Assembly (NCBI GenBank): GCA_034431895.1
Contig: DAOUCM010000094.1
Span: 27,111 to 91,110 of the forward strand
Direction of reading: 5' to 3'
From: JAABUE01 sp034431895
GTDB taxonomy: Bacteria; Chloroflexota; Anaerolineae; Anaerolineales; Villigracilaceae
DNA: 64,000 bases
Shown here: one piece after another, positions 1-8,019 of the stretch
Position numbering within the stretch: position 1 is the stretch's first letter
How the letters are laid out: the number at the start of each line of letters is the position of its first letter
Position numbers and translations under genes: made by a program
The notes under the pieces: generated by a model
What the model saw: the letters and a program-made list of their open reading frames with translations, nothing else
Databases searched by the model: none
What the model was told of the DNA's origin: nothing

Positions 1-68
1 GTATACAATAGATTTTGCTATTGCGGTATGAGGGCTTGAACCTTGTCAGGTGCGGGGTTGAAAATCTC

Positions 69-94
69 CGACTTTCGAGCAAAATCTGGAGATT
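69..94 (+). repeat. 26-bp dispersed repeat, copy 1
   Basis: This 26-bp stretch, beginning CGACTTTCGAGC, recurs without mismatch in inverted orientation at 10648-10673. It lies just downstream of the universal stress gene and is part of a small imperfect palindrome (AAATCTCC at 62-69 against GGAGATTT at 88-95). No coding role is apparent. Confidence 0.7.
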
Positions 95-109
95 TCGAAG
101 TCCGCCGCC

Positions 110-997
110 TCAGACCGGTTGTTTGACCACTAATACCGAACAGTTCGAGTAATGCACCAGTTTGCGCGAGACGCTGCCCATCAGCCAGCCCTGGAAGCGG
201 CTCAAGCCTCGCGAACCCGCCACAATCAGGTCAATGTTATTGTGGGCCACGTATTCGATGATTTCGGTGGCGGCATCGCCGCGCTTCAGCACGGGGGTAG
301 AGGCGACTCCGTTTTTCAGGAGCAGGTTGCGGGTCCGCTCGAGAAGCGCCTGTCCCTCGCTCTCCTGTTTTTGCTGCAACGCAGTTTCTTCTTCCGGCGT
401 GCGCAGTGGCACAAAGGTCTCCCGTCCGCCAAAGTAAGGTTCTATGATGACCGGCTGTATCGGCGGCGGCAGGACGTTCATCACCTGTACCTCGACTCCC
501 TCGGGTAAGGGAAATTTCCCCAAGAAGCGCGCTGCGCGTTGGCTGTAGAGCGAGCCGTCGGTCACCAACAGGATGCGGTGGAGTCCCTTGAAGGGTGCGC
601 GGACGACCAATACCGGGCAGGGGGCGTATTCCACAACTTGCTGCGCTACGCCGCCCAGCAGGATGCCCAGCGTGGCGCGCAAACCCTTGGCGCCCAAGAT
701 GACCAGGTCGGGTTTCGTTTCCTTGACCGTCTCGACGATTTTTTGAGCCGGATATCCCAACTGCAGGTCGGCGTCGGCGATAATCTCGCTTTCGAGGAGT
801 TGGGTTTTTGTCCTTTCGAGACTTCTTTCCATTTGCCCCACTGCAAAGGTTTGACCAGGCGGAAAAACGCGCAAGACGCGCACGCGGCTTTTGGGCGGCA
901 ACGGAAGGGCTTGCAACATTTTGACAGCCGCTTGCGCGTGTTCCGAGCCATCGTCGGCCAGTAAGATTTTCCAGCGTTTACGGATGCGAGCAACCAT
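110..997 (-). CDS. Tandem universal stress protein (two UspA domains)
   Basis: This 295-residue cytoplasmic protein has two consecutive UspA domains. The first begins KILLADDGS and ends at the LVVRAP stretch. The second begins RILLVTDGS. Both keep a G-2x-G-9x-G-type nucleotide loop (GAKGLRATLG and GSRGLSRFQG), clearest in the second copy, so ATP binding is likely there. Tandem Usp proteins are usually stress or energy-state responders; the precise role here is unknown. The start is the ATG preceded by AAAGGAGGTGGAAG, an excellent ribosome-binding site. The open frame continues 89 codons upstream, but that part translates an intergenic palindromic element and is rejected. Confidence 0.9.
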   Translation of the reverse strand: MVARIRKRWKILLADDGSEHAQAAVKMLQALPLPPKSRVRVLRVFPPGQTFAVGQMERSLERTKTQLLESEIIADADLQLGYPAQKIVETVKETKPDLVILGAKGLRATLGILLGGVAQQVVEYAPCPVLVVRAPFKGLHRILLVTDGSLYSQRAARFLGKFPLPEGVEVQVMNVLPPPIQPVIIEPYFGGRETFVPLRTPEEETALQQKQESEGQALLERTRNLLLKNGVASTPVLKRGDAATEIIEYVAHNNIDLIVAGSRGLSRFQGWLMGSVSRKLVHYSNCSVLVVKQPV

Positions 998-1083
998 CTT
1001 CCACCTCCTTTCCAAGAGCGGTTTGCTCATTATTACTTTAGCACAAGCAAGCCTCAATTTCCAGCCCCAGAGCCGATAGGGGC

Positions 1084-1264
1084 ATGGTTTTCTCAAGAAT
1101 GCTTGCAAAATAGCCATGTCGTTGCGAAGCGGCGGTTTGTGCCGCTGAAGCAATCTCCTCAAGGTCAGTTTTGTCCGTTGAACGGGAGACTGCTTCGCCA
1201 GAGAGCGGCTCGCAGCGACATTTCGAAAACAGTTGTGATATATACATTTTCTTGAGAAAGCCAT
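1084..1264. repeat. Palindromic intergenic element of about 180 bp
   Basis: The ends are near-perfect inverted repeats (ATGGTTTTCTCAAGAATG at the left; CATTTTCTTGAGAAAGCCAT at the right). Inside is a second symmetric pair, GTCGTTGCGAAGC near the left and GCAGCGACAT near the right, with the GAAGCAATCTCC / GGGAGACTGCTTC arms typical of intergenic repeats in many environmental bacteria. It has no convincing ORF and resembles a MITE or REP-type fold-back. Confidence 0.65.
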
Positions 1265-1302
1265 ACCGATACGGGTGTGGCGCGTTCTTTATGATTACGA
1301 AA

Positions 1303-1329
1303 AATCCCTCGAACATTGTTCGAGGGATT
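1303..1329 (-). terminator. Rho-independent terminator of the fumarase operon
   Basis: A perfect 12-bp stem (AATCCCTCGAAC / GTTCGAGGGATT) with a 3-nt loop lies just after the fumarase beta stop codon. Read on the minus strand, the stem is followed by TTTTTCG, the expected U-rich tail. Confidence 0.85.
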
Positions 1330-1339
1330 GGCTCGTCTT

Positions 1340-1963
1340 TCACGCCTTAGCTAGCAATTCGTCCAACACTTTTTTCGATTTTTGGTCAATGACCGCGTGT
1401 TGACTTTGCCCGTGTGCGTCCATCGTCACAACCACCGGGAAATCCTTGACCTCGATGACCCACATCGCTTCTGGCACGCCAAACTCATATTTGTATACGC
1501 CCAGCACCTTTTTCACCGACTGAGCAATGTACGAAGCCGCGCCGCCGATGGCATGGAAGTAGACGAATGGCACCTCCTGGCAGCCGGCCAGCGTCTTGGG
1601 ACCCATGCCGCCTTTGCCGATCACACCCTTGGCGTTGAAATGTTTCATCACCTCGGCCTGATATGGCTCCTCACGGATGGAGGTAGTTGGGCCAGCGGCT
1701 ACGAATTTGTACTCCTTTGTGTCCAGGCCAGAAACGACCGGCCCGCAGTGGTAGATTACGCCGCCATTCAACAGCGGTTTGATGGCTTCGTACACGTGCA
1801 AATCATCTCCCTGCGGCTCGCGTGTCTTCCTGATGAAGGTCTCGATCATCCATTTATGAACCGCATCGCGCCCGGTCATCATCACGCCCGAGAGCAGCAC
1901 CGGCTCGCCAACGTTCAAACTGCGAATGACCTCATCGCTGATAGGAATGGTTATCTCGCGCAT
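1340..1963 (-). CDS. Fumarate hydratase class I, beta subunit
   Basis: This 207-residue protein matches the C-terminal (beta) half of iron-sulfur fumarases and the TtdB subunit of tartrate dehydratase, recognisable from its ITIPISDEVIRSLNVGEPVLLSG start and the GKGGM segment. It forms the active site with the alpha subunit encoded 97 bp upstream and reversibly hydrates fumarate to malate in the cytoplasm. The start ATG follows GGAGATGAATT. Two-subunit class I fumarases are oxygen-sensitive and common in anaerobes. The gap between the subunits holds a CACAAAGACACAGAG-type intergenic repeat, so the subunits are not tightly coupled. L-tartrate dehydratase cannot be excluded from sequence alone, but the fumarase role is more usual. 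Confidence 0.88.
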   Translation of the reverse strand: MREITIPISDEVIRSLNVGEPVLLSGVMMTGRDAVHKWMIETFIRKTREPQGDDLHVYEAIKPLLNGGVIYHCGPVVSGLDTKEYKFVAAGPTTSIREEPYQAEVMKHFNAKGVIGKGGMGPKTLAGCQEVPFVYFHAIGGAASYIAQSVKKVLGVYKYEFGVPEAMWVIEVKDFPVVVTMDAHGQSQHAVIDQKSKKVLDELLAKA

Positions 1964-1976
1964 AATTCATCTCCAA

Positions 1977-2056
1977 TCGCACCACAAAGACACAGAGACC
2001 ACGAGGTTTCTTTGTGTCCACAAAGCAAAACTTCGTGAACTTTGCGCCTTCGTGGT
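1977..2056. repeat. CACAAAGACACAGAG-type intergenic repeat, copy 1
   Basis: The segment carries CACCACAAAGACACAGAG followed by GAGGTTTCTTTG and ends with GCCTTCGTGGTTAA. A diverged copy in the opposite orientation lies at 58462-58545. Such accac/aaag/acac repeats occur in several bacterial phyla; no function is visible here. Confidence 0.55.
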
Positions 2057-2060
2057 TAAC

Positions 2061-2936
2061 TTAATCGTACACAACCTCATCGCCTTTCACCGTCATCTTG
2101 CGGCGGCGATAGGCCCAGCACATGTACGACACCGACACGAAATACGAAGCCGGTAAACGGTGCAGGCCGGTAATCTTGGTATCAATGACCGTTGTCTTAC
2201 CGCCAAAACCCATGGGGCCGATACCCATCTGGTTGGCTTCCTCGGTCAACTGCTCTTCGAGCGCGGCCAACTCGGGGTTGGGATTGCGCACGCCGATCTT
2301 TTCATACAACACTTCTTTCGACTTGATGTAAGACGAACCCCGGTCGCCGCCAATGGCTACCCCCAAAATACCCGGCGCGCAGCCCTGTCCCTGCGCTTTT
2401 TGGACGGCGTCCAGCACCACTTTGCGCACACCCTTCAAGTCGCGCCCGGCGCCTAGTTCGCTGTTGGGCAGCGAATACTGCCGGCCGACGTTCTCACAGC
2501 CGCCGCCTTTGAGCATCAGTTCGATGACCAACGGCTGGTCGGCGTCTACCTCTTCGAAATGGATGGAGGGGAAATCGTCGCCGCCCAGGTTGTTGCCGGA
2601 ATTCTTATCGTAGATGGCGTCCACTGCATTCGGTCGCATATAGGACCGTTGAGTTGCCTCCGCCATCGCGGCGCGGATCTGTGCCTTGAGTTTCCGCGTA
2701 GACCAGCCTTCTGGGTAATGCACGTAGAAAATGGGCGTACCCGTATCCTGGCAAATGGGGGTGGACTGAGCGCGGGACAGTTCGATGTTCTTCAAAATGG
2801 TCTCCAGCGCGCCGCGCGCTCCCGAGCCAGGTTCTTCCTTTTCTACCGCAGCCTTCAGCCGCTCCTCCACATCCGGGGGCAGGCTGGTGGAGGTGCGGCG
2901 AATCAGTTCAAGTATTTCTTGGGTCAAGTCTCTCAT
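2061..2936 (-). CDS. Fumarate hydratase class I, alpha subunit
   Basis: This 291-residue protein is the iron-sulfur-binding alpha half of class I fumarase. Three cysteine motifs suit the ligands of the catalytic [4Fe-4S] cluster: CQDTGTP, GGGCENVG and GQGCAPGILG. The conserved IGGDRGSS and GIGPMGFGGKTT stretches are present. The chosen ATG (MRDLTQEI) follows GGAGGCCCC; an in-frame start 11 codons earlier lacks a ribosome-binding site. Transcription should start in the gap shared with the divergent acyl-CoA dehydrogenase. Together with the beta subunit it interconverts fumarate and malate. Confidence 0.9.
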   Translation of the reverse strand: MRDLTQEILELIRRTSTSLPPDVEERLKAAVEKEEPGSGARGALETILKNIELSRAQSTPICQDTGTPIFYVHYPEGWSTRKLKAQIRAAMAEATQRSYMRPNAVDAIYDKNSGNNLGGDDFPSIHFEEVDADQPLVIELMLKGGGCENVGRQYSLPNSELGAGRDLKGVRKVVLDAVQKAQGQGCAPGILGVAIGGDRGSSYIKSKEVLYEKIGVRNPNPELAALEEQLTEEANQMGIGPMGFGGKTTVIDTKITGLHRLPASYFVSVSYMCWAYRRRKMTVKGDEVVYD

Positions 2937-3044
2937 GGGGCCTCCAATGATGGTAGACGTATGTTTCAATCATACTCCAAAATCAATAATTTGGTAAACT
3001 GGGTGCCTACACACCCAGGGGTTTTCAAAAAACTAATCTTTTGG

Positions 3045-3072
3045 TTGATTTCATGTGTGCGGTGTGTATAAT
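3045..3072 (+). promoter_or_regulatory. Sigma-70-type promoter for the acyl-CoA dehydrogenase gene
   Basis: TTGATT and a perfect TATAAT are separated by 16 bp. Transcription from here would give a 5' leader of about 220 nt. I saw no recognisable riboswitch in that leader; the rest of the 363-bp divergent gap (2937-3299) holds only a short GGGTG/CACCC hairpin at 3001-3016 and the GGAAGGAGG ribosome-binding site. Confidence 0.6.
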
Positions 3073-3299
3073 GGATGTGTGAACAATCACGAATACATTG
3101 CATCTCGCGAAAGTCTTGCCCGTTGAAAACAGATCGTTTTAAGGTCGAAAGCAGACCAAGATCATTGCAGCGGAGGGACGAAGAACGTTGCTCTGCCCCA
3201 AGGGATTTACCTTCCAAGCGTTTTCTACGCTTTGGCATTGCCCTGTCACCGCCCCCTGCTAGAACCAACCGATAGAATCCACCTCGGAAGGAGGCCTCC

Positions 3300-4565
3300 A
3301 TGTCAACCCAGGCCATGCTCGATGAAACGGCTCTATCTGTGCGCACGAAGATGCAAGATTTCGTGGCCAGCGTCCCGCGTCAATTATTGTTGGATATGGA
3401 CGCCAACAAGATTGCCTACCCAAAAGAATATTTGCGCGAAGCGGGTAGCCGCGGACTGCTTGGCTTGCGTTTCGACCCGCGTTGGGGAGGCGCGGGTCTC
3501 CCCTGGACCTCGGAACTGGTTGCCCTCGAAGAAGTGGGCGTGCTTGGCACCTCGCTGGCTTGCCTGTACTCGCTGGTATCCATCGTCGGCGAAGCCATCC
3601 ATCTTTTTGGAACGGACGAGCAGAAGGAACGCTTTCTTACGCCAATGCTGCGCGGCGAATTGGGCGTAGCCGAAGCGTTGACCGAACCGCGCGGCGGCTC
3701 CGACTTTTTTGCCGCTACCACGCGCGCCCGTCGCGAAGGCGATACATTTTACCTGACCGGCCAGAAACGCTTTGTGGTTGGCGCAGAAGGGGCCGATCTG
3801 ATCCTGGTCTATGGAAAGGTAGAGGGAATCGAAGACCCCAAGCGCGCCATGACCGCCTTTTTGGTCGAGCGCGGTCCCGGCGTGGAAGTGCAACATGTCT
3901 ACGGTCTGATGGGAACGCGCGGGGGCGGCACGGGGCGGTTGGTCTTCCGTGAGGCGAAGGTTCCCCTCCAAAATGTTCTGGGTGGCGAGTCGGGAGTCGG
4001 TCGTGGGACGGAGGTCTTTCATCAAATGATGATTCCCGAACGGATGACCTCAGCAGGCGGGGCGGTGGGCATGGGACGCGCCGCCATCGAAATCGCCGCT
4101 CGCTATGCGGACAAACGTCATGCTTTTGGCGAACCCATCCGCCGCTTCGAGGGCGTCAGTTTCAAAATTGCCGAGAGCCTGACCTTGCTGGATGCGGCCC
4201 GTGCCTTGAATCATGCCGTAGGTGTGACGATCGAAAGCGGCGCCTCTGCCAGCAAAGTACGCCGCCTGGTCTCGGAGGCCAAGAAATTCTCCACCGAGGC
4301 CGCGTGGACGACCGTCAATCATGCCATGCAGATCCTGGGCGGCATCGGTTACACGGACATCTATCCGATCGAGCGCTTGTTGCGCGACGTGCGCCTCATT
4401 ACGATTTGGACCGGCACGGACGAAATCATGGACCTGGTCATCCAACATGAGTTCTATCGAGAATTTCTGACTGCAAAGCCGCATGGCCGCAACGTGGAAT
4501 CCGATGCCCTGGGAGCCGACTTTTTGGCAGAAAAGATTTATAATGTCGAGGGAGAAACAGCCTGA
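3300..4565 (+). CDS. Acyl-CoA dehydrogenase family flavoprotein
   Basis: This 421-residue protein has the full acyl-CoA dehydrogenase layout: an N-terminal helical domain, a middle beta domain with the FAD/substrate motif AEALTEPRGGSD, and a C-terminal helical domain with ADKRHAFGEPI and AMQILGGIGYTDIYPIERLLRD. It should oxidise an acyl-CoA at the alpha-beta bond and pass electrons to an electron-transfer flavoprotein. The usual catalytic glutamate position of medium-chain enzymes (YEGT) reads WTGT here. A glutamate at residue 247 in IPERMTS fits the alternative position used by isovaleryl- and long-chain-type enzymes. The start follows a strong GGAAGGAGG site. Substrate cannot be assigned; the neighbours do not form a clear beta-oxidation operon. 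Confidence 0.88.
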   Translation: MSTQAMLDETALSVRTKMQDFVASVPRQLLLDMDANKIAYPKEYLREAGSRGLLGLRFDPRWGGAGLPWTSELVALEEVGVLGTSLACLYSLVSIVGEAIHLFGTDEQKERFLTPMLRGELGVAEALTEPRGGSDFFAATTRARREGDTFYLTGQKRFVVGAEGADLILVYGKVEGIEDPKRAMTAFLVERGPGVEVQHVYGLMGTRGGGTGRLVFREAKVPLQNVLGGESGVGRGTEVFHQMMIPERMTSAGGAVGMGRAAIEIAARYADKRHAFGEPIRRFEGVSFKIAESLTLLDAARALNHAVGVTIESGASASKVRRLVSEAKKFSTEAAWTTVNHAMQILGGIGYTDIYPIERLLRDVRLITIWTGTDEIMDLVIQHEFYREFLTAKPHGRNVESDALGADFLAEKIYNVEGETA

Positions 4566-4595
4566 AAGATATTTGTTACTTTGTTGATTGTTCCG

Positions 4596-5525
4596 ATGTG
4601 GCATTTTTTCACCCGCGCTGAAAGTCCCCGTTCGACCGACTTGCCCGTTCCTCCGGAACTGGAGTTCCAGGGGCGCAACGCTACAGGCTTGATCGAGAAA
4701 CGAACCGCGCAAGGAGAGCATTTTGCCTTGTTGTTGGCGGGAGGAATACCCATCGGCGCTTATCATTTGTCCGCCACTACGGCTACTCCCATTTCCCCTT
4801 CCGATGTTATTTCGATGCCCGCAGGGCAGCAGCATGTCGTCGAGTTGCCAGACGCAGCCGGCCGGTTAGTGTGGCTGGCGCTCGAATCTAGCCCTAAGCG
4901 CAGGCTATCCTTGTCAGGAGGCAAAGATTGGCAAGAGAAACGGGCTGCTTGGCAGGCCAGCCATTGGAGCGGATTGGTCGAAATTCTGGCCGGCGCTTAC
5001 CAGGCTTTTGTTTTCTTCTGGCAGGGCGATATTCTCGCGGTAGATGCGGCCCTGTATACCCCGCAAGGCTTTGTTGCTGGTTTGTCTGCGATCGAACAGA
5101 TTGATGCCCCGCAGTGGGAAGTTACTCTGTATGAATGGCAAGATACTTCGCCGGCCTACCAGTATTTCATCTTGCGGCAGGCGACCGTTCGCTGGTGTCA
5201 CAAAATCTTGCGCCGTTATCAGGAATTGGTTGGCAGGAATCTGTTGCTCATCATGGACAGGGAGGTCAATCGTTCTCTTCAGCCCTGGAATTGGCGCCTG
5301 GAATTGGAGGACGATATGTTGCATGATGCTCACTTTTTCCCTAGATTGCAATCGGCGGCTCATGCCTACCGCGCCTTGTTCATGGGCATAGGCGCACAAA
5401 TGAGTTTCATGATTGGCGACCAGATGGCTCAGCGCCTGTTTAGTGAAGCCTTCGAAACGAATTTGACGGAGGAGATTGCCGCCTTACAAACCCAAAGACT
5501 GATTCCAGCCGCTTTCACCGATTGA
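4596..5525 (+). CDS. Uncharacterised protein
   Basis: I do not recognise this 309-residue protein. It has no signal peptide or membrane segment. The N-terminal third is beta-rich with a possible cupin-like character (GLIEKRTAQGEHFALLLAGG). The middle is rich in aromatic residues, and the C-terminal 60 residues look helical (MSFMIGDQMAQRLFSEAFE). The gene starts 31 bp after the acyl-CoA dehydrogenase stop and ends 8 bp before the next gene, so the three probably share a transcript. The ATG has no strong ribosome-binding site; a TTG five codons earlier is an alternative start. Confidence 0.7.
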   Translation: MWHFFTRAESPRSTDLPVPPELEFQGRNATGLIEKRTAQGEHFALLLAGGIPIGAYHLSATTATPISPSDVISMPAGQQHVVELPDAAGRLVWLALESSPKRRLSLSGGKDWQEKRAAWQASHWSGLVEILAGAYQAFVFFWQGDILAVDAALYTPQGFVAGLSAIEQIDAPQWEVTLYEWQDTSPAYQYFILRQATVRWCHKILRRYQELVGRNLLLIMDREVNRSLQPWNWRLELEDDMLHDAHFFPRLQSAAHAYRALFMGIGAQMSFMIGDQMAQRLFSEAFETNLTEEIAALQTQRLIPAAFTD

Positions 5526-5533
5526 CCCATATT

Positions 5534-6412
5534 ATGACCGATAGCCACCGTCCCCTTTTTCAGGCAACTCCCTTACGCATTTTGCAAATCAGCACAGCGG
5601 GCTCTCTGCTCTTGCTGATGGCCCTAGGCTGGATATATTTTGCCGTTCCCATTCCTGATGCGTATTGGAATGACAAGGCCGCCGACATTTTGATTATCCT
5701 GGCCTCCATAGGGGCTGCTTTGGCTGGAATCAGGGTGGCTAGATTGTTCAAGTTCGAAGAAGCTCCCTGGCGCATCTGGTGGGCGTTTACCATAGGTTTG
5801 TGGTGCTGGCTGGGCGGTGAAATCAGTGGATTGGTCTATGATGCCATTTATTGGGACACAGGGTATCCTCCTCTGACCTTGATAGACCTGTTTTGGATCT
5901 TGGGATATATGTGGCTGGGATTGTCTTTGTATTACCAATATCGCTTGATTTATGGCCGACAGGACAAACGCGGCACCCGCTATTATGCAGGCTTGATCCT
6001 CCTGGCGCTGCTTCTGACGGCCCTGTTGACCAATCTGGCAGCCTCTGTTGGTTTGGCCGAAGGGTATCCCTGGATCATTTTATTCATCACTGTTCTGTAT
6101 CCGGTATTCGACCTGGCCGAAGGCGTGGGGGCCCTGCGCCTATCTTTGCTCTTTGGGCGCGGACATTGGAGCCGACCATGGTGGGGATTGATTCTATTCG
6201 CCCTTGCAGACAGCATCAACAGTTTCTATTGGTTAGGCGGTTATGCCTGGTTGAGCCCGGTAATGCAAACCATCTTCAATGTAATCACCAACCTGGCTTA
6301 CCCGGCTGGCTACCTGGTGGCCGGGCTTGCGTTATTGGTCAACTATTATCTCATCCGCGATGGGGAAATTGCGGGGTTGATTGTGCCTAAACTGAAAGAT
6401 CACACCAAATAG
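5534..6412 (+). CDS. Polytopic membrane protein, sensor-module-like
   Basis: This 292-residue protein is almost entirely membrane segments (about seven to eight). The stretch ISGLVYDAIYWDTGYPP followed by DLFWILGYMW resembles membrane sensing regions found in front of GGDEF or kinase domains, but no output domain follows. The function is unknown. The start used is the ATG that gives MTDSHRP; a TTG four codons earlier overlaps the preceding stop. Its last 13 bp overlap the 3' end of the convergent rpoD gene, and no terminator separates the two. Confidence 0.75.
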   Translation: MTDSHRPLFQATPLRILQISTAGSLLLLMALGWIYFAVPIPDAYWNDKAADILIILASIGAALAGIRVARLFKFEEAPWRIWWAFTIGLWCWLGGEISGLVYDAIYWDTGYPPLTLIDLFWILGYMWLGLSLYYQYRLIYGRQDKRGTRYYAGLILLALLLTALLTNLAASVGLAEGYPWIILFITVLYPVFDLAEGVGALRLSLLFGRGHWSRPWWGLILFALADSINSFYWLGGYAWLSPVMQTIFNVITNLAYPAGYLVAGLALLVNYYLIRDGEIAGLIVPKLKDHTK

Positions 6413-8013
6413 TCGCGCAAATGTCGGCTGCGGGTAGGATGCCGCAATTTGCGCAGCGCTTTGGCCTCGATTTGACGGATGCGCTCGCGTGTGACGTTGA
6501 AATAACGGCTTACTTCTTCCAGGGTGTGGTCTTTGCCATCTAACAAGCCAAAACGAAGTTCCAGCACCTGACGCTCGCGCTCAGAAAGTGCCGTCAGCGC
6601 GCGTTGCACCTGTTCGCGCAGCATTTCGCGCGAGGCGGCGTCTAGCGGCTCGAGGGCATCTTCATCTTCGATGAAATCACCCAACTGGCTGGATTCCTCG
6701 TCTCCCACCGGCCCTTCCAGCGAGACCGGTTCCTCGGCAGAACGCAGCACACGGTCCACTTTCTGGGTGGCATATTCCCAACGACGTTGTACGGCTGGGT
6801 CGAGCGGCTTGGCCTCGGCCTGGGCGCGCAGAATGGCTTGTACATCTGTTGTAGGCAGATAACCCACCTCTAGCGCAATCTCTTCATTGGTCGGATCGCG
6901 TCCCAGTTCTTGCGTCAACTGGCGCTGGGCGCGCAAAATCCGTGTAATCGACTCGAACAAATGTACCGGAATACGGATGGTGCGTGCTTGCTCAGCAATC
7001 GAGCGGTTGATGGATTGCCGAATCCACCAGGTTGCATAGGTGCTGAATTTGAAGCCGCGTCTGGGGTCGAATTTGTTGACTGCCCTCAACAGCCCCATAT
7101 TGCCTTCTTGAATCAAATCGAGAAAAGAAATGCCGCGCCCCAGATAGCGTTTGGCTACGCTGACCACCAGCCTCAGGTTAGCGCGGATGAGAGCATGGTT
7201 GGCGTCCTCCGCTCGCGATTGGATGGAGGCCAGTTCGTTTTCCAGTTCCGAAGCGGGGGGCAAGTGACGCTGGAGGGTGCGCTCCGTCGGCAGGTTGTGA
7301 TGTTGTTTCAGGTGACTCATCAGCCAATTTGCACACTCGCTGGGCAGAAAATACAGACACAAAAAGACGCTGAAAGCCTTGCGCACCATACTGTCCCAGG
7401 CCGGGTCTTGTCCCCACAAGCCGTTGTCCAAGTAAGCCCGCAGGTAAGAGGGTGCGTCTGTCTCCCAGCCAGAGTGTAGCGCTTGCGCCTCGGCCAAAAG
7501 CAGCGTCAAGTCTGGCGCTTCCTTCTCGAGACGATGGGCATCCTCCTCCAATCGTTCCCAAGAGGTGATCAATTCGCTCAGGATGGCGCGGTAGGCTTCG
7601 CTGACGGCTTGGCGGCCTGTTTTGCGTGAACGTCGCAAAAAGATTTCCGCCATGCGATGTGCCTCGATGATCGTAGACAGACGAAACTCGTTGTCCGGAT
7701 CGAGTAGTTTGACCTGTCCAATTTCGCGCAGGTATAACCGCACTGGGTCCTCGGACAATTCAGCGGCCACCTCTGGCGTTCGTAGAGGCAGGGCTTCCTC
7801 ACCTTCTTCCAATTCGTCTATCAACGCCAGGCTGTCTTCGTCTGGTTCCAGCATTTCTTCCACCTTTTCTTCGTCCAGTTCGCTGTGATCTTCCAAGTCC
7901 TCTTCAATCGGCAAAGCGGCCTGTGACGACTCTGCGGGGATGTCCTTTATAGCCGGAAAACGCGGCGGGCGAGGTCTGATAGGGGGCCTGGCTTTCGACT
8001 TGATTTTACGCAT
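6400..8013 (-). CDS. rpoD: Primary RNA polymerase sigma factor (sigma-70 family)
   Basis: This 537-residue protein has the housekeeping sigma architecture. An acidic N-terminal stretch replaces a clear region 1.1. Region 1.2 is DPVRLYLREIGQVKLL, region 2 includes LIQEGNMGLLRAVNKFD with the promoter-melting RRGFKFSTYATWWIRQ, region 3 follows, and region 4.2 ends with the recognition helix VTRERIRQIEAKALRKLR. It directs core polymerase to -35/-10 promoters, several of which are visible in this window. It starts 6 bp after the dnaG stop, so the two are co-transcribed, as in the classical macromolecular-synthesis operon but without rpsU. The start has only a weak ribosome-binding site, consistent with translational coupling. 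Confidence 0.96.
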   Translation of the reverse strand: MRKIKSKARPPIRPRPPRFPAIKDIPAESSQAALPIEEDLEDHSELDEEKVEEMLEPDEDSLALIDELEEGEEALPLRTPEVAAELSEDPVRLYLREIGQVKLLDPDNEFRLSTIIEAHRMAEIFLRRSRKTGRQAVSEAYRAILSELITSWERLEEDAHRLEKEAPDLTLLLAEAQALHSGWETDAPSYLRAYLDNGLWGQDPAWDSMVRKAFSVFLCLYFLPSECANWLMSHLKQHHNLPTERTLQRHLPPASELENELASIQSRAEDANHALIRANLRLVVSVAKRYLGRGISFLDLIQEGNMGLLRAVNKFDPRRGFKFSTYATWWIRQSINRSIAEQARTIRIPVHLFESITRILRAQRQLTQELGRDPTNEEIALEVGYLPTTDVQAILRAQAEAKPLDPAVQRRWEYATQKVDRVLRSAEEPVSLEGPVGDEESSQLGDFIEDEDALEPLDAASREMLREQVQRALTALSERERQVLELRFGLLDGKDHTLEEVSRYFNVTRERIRQIEAKALRKLRHPTRSRHLRDYLV

Positions 8014-8019
8014 CGTAAC

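Noticed and set aside
1265..1339. Riboswitch or small RNA after the stress gene
   Set aside because: The only strong structure is the bidirectional-looking but T-tailed terminator of the fumarase operon.
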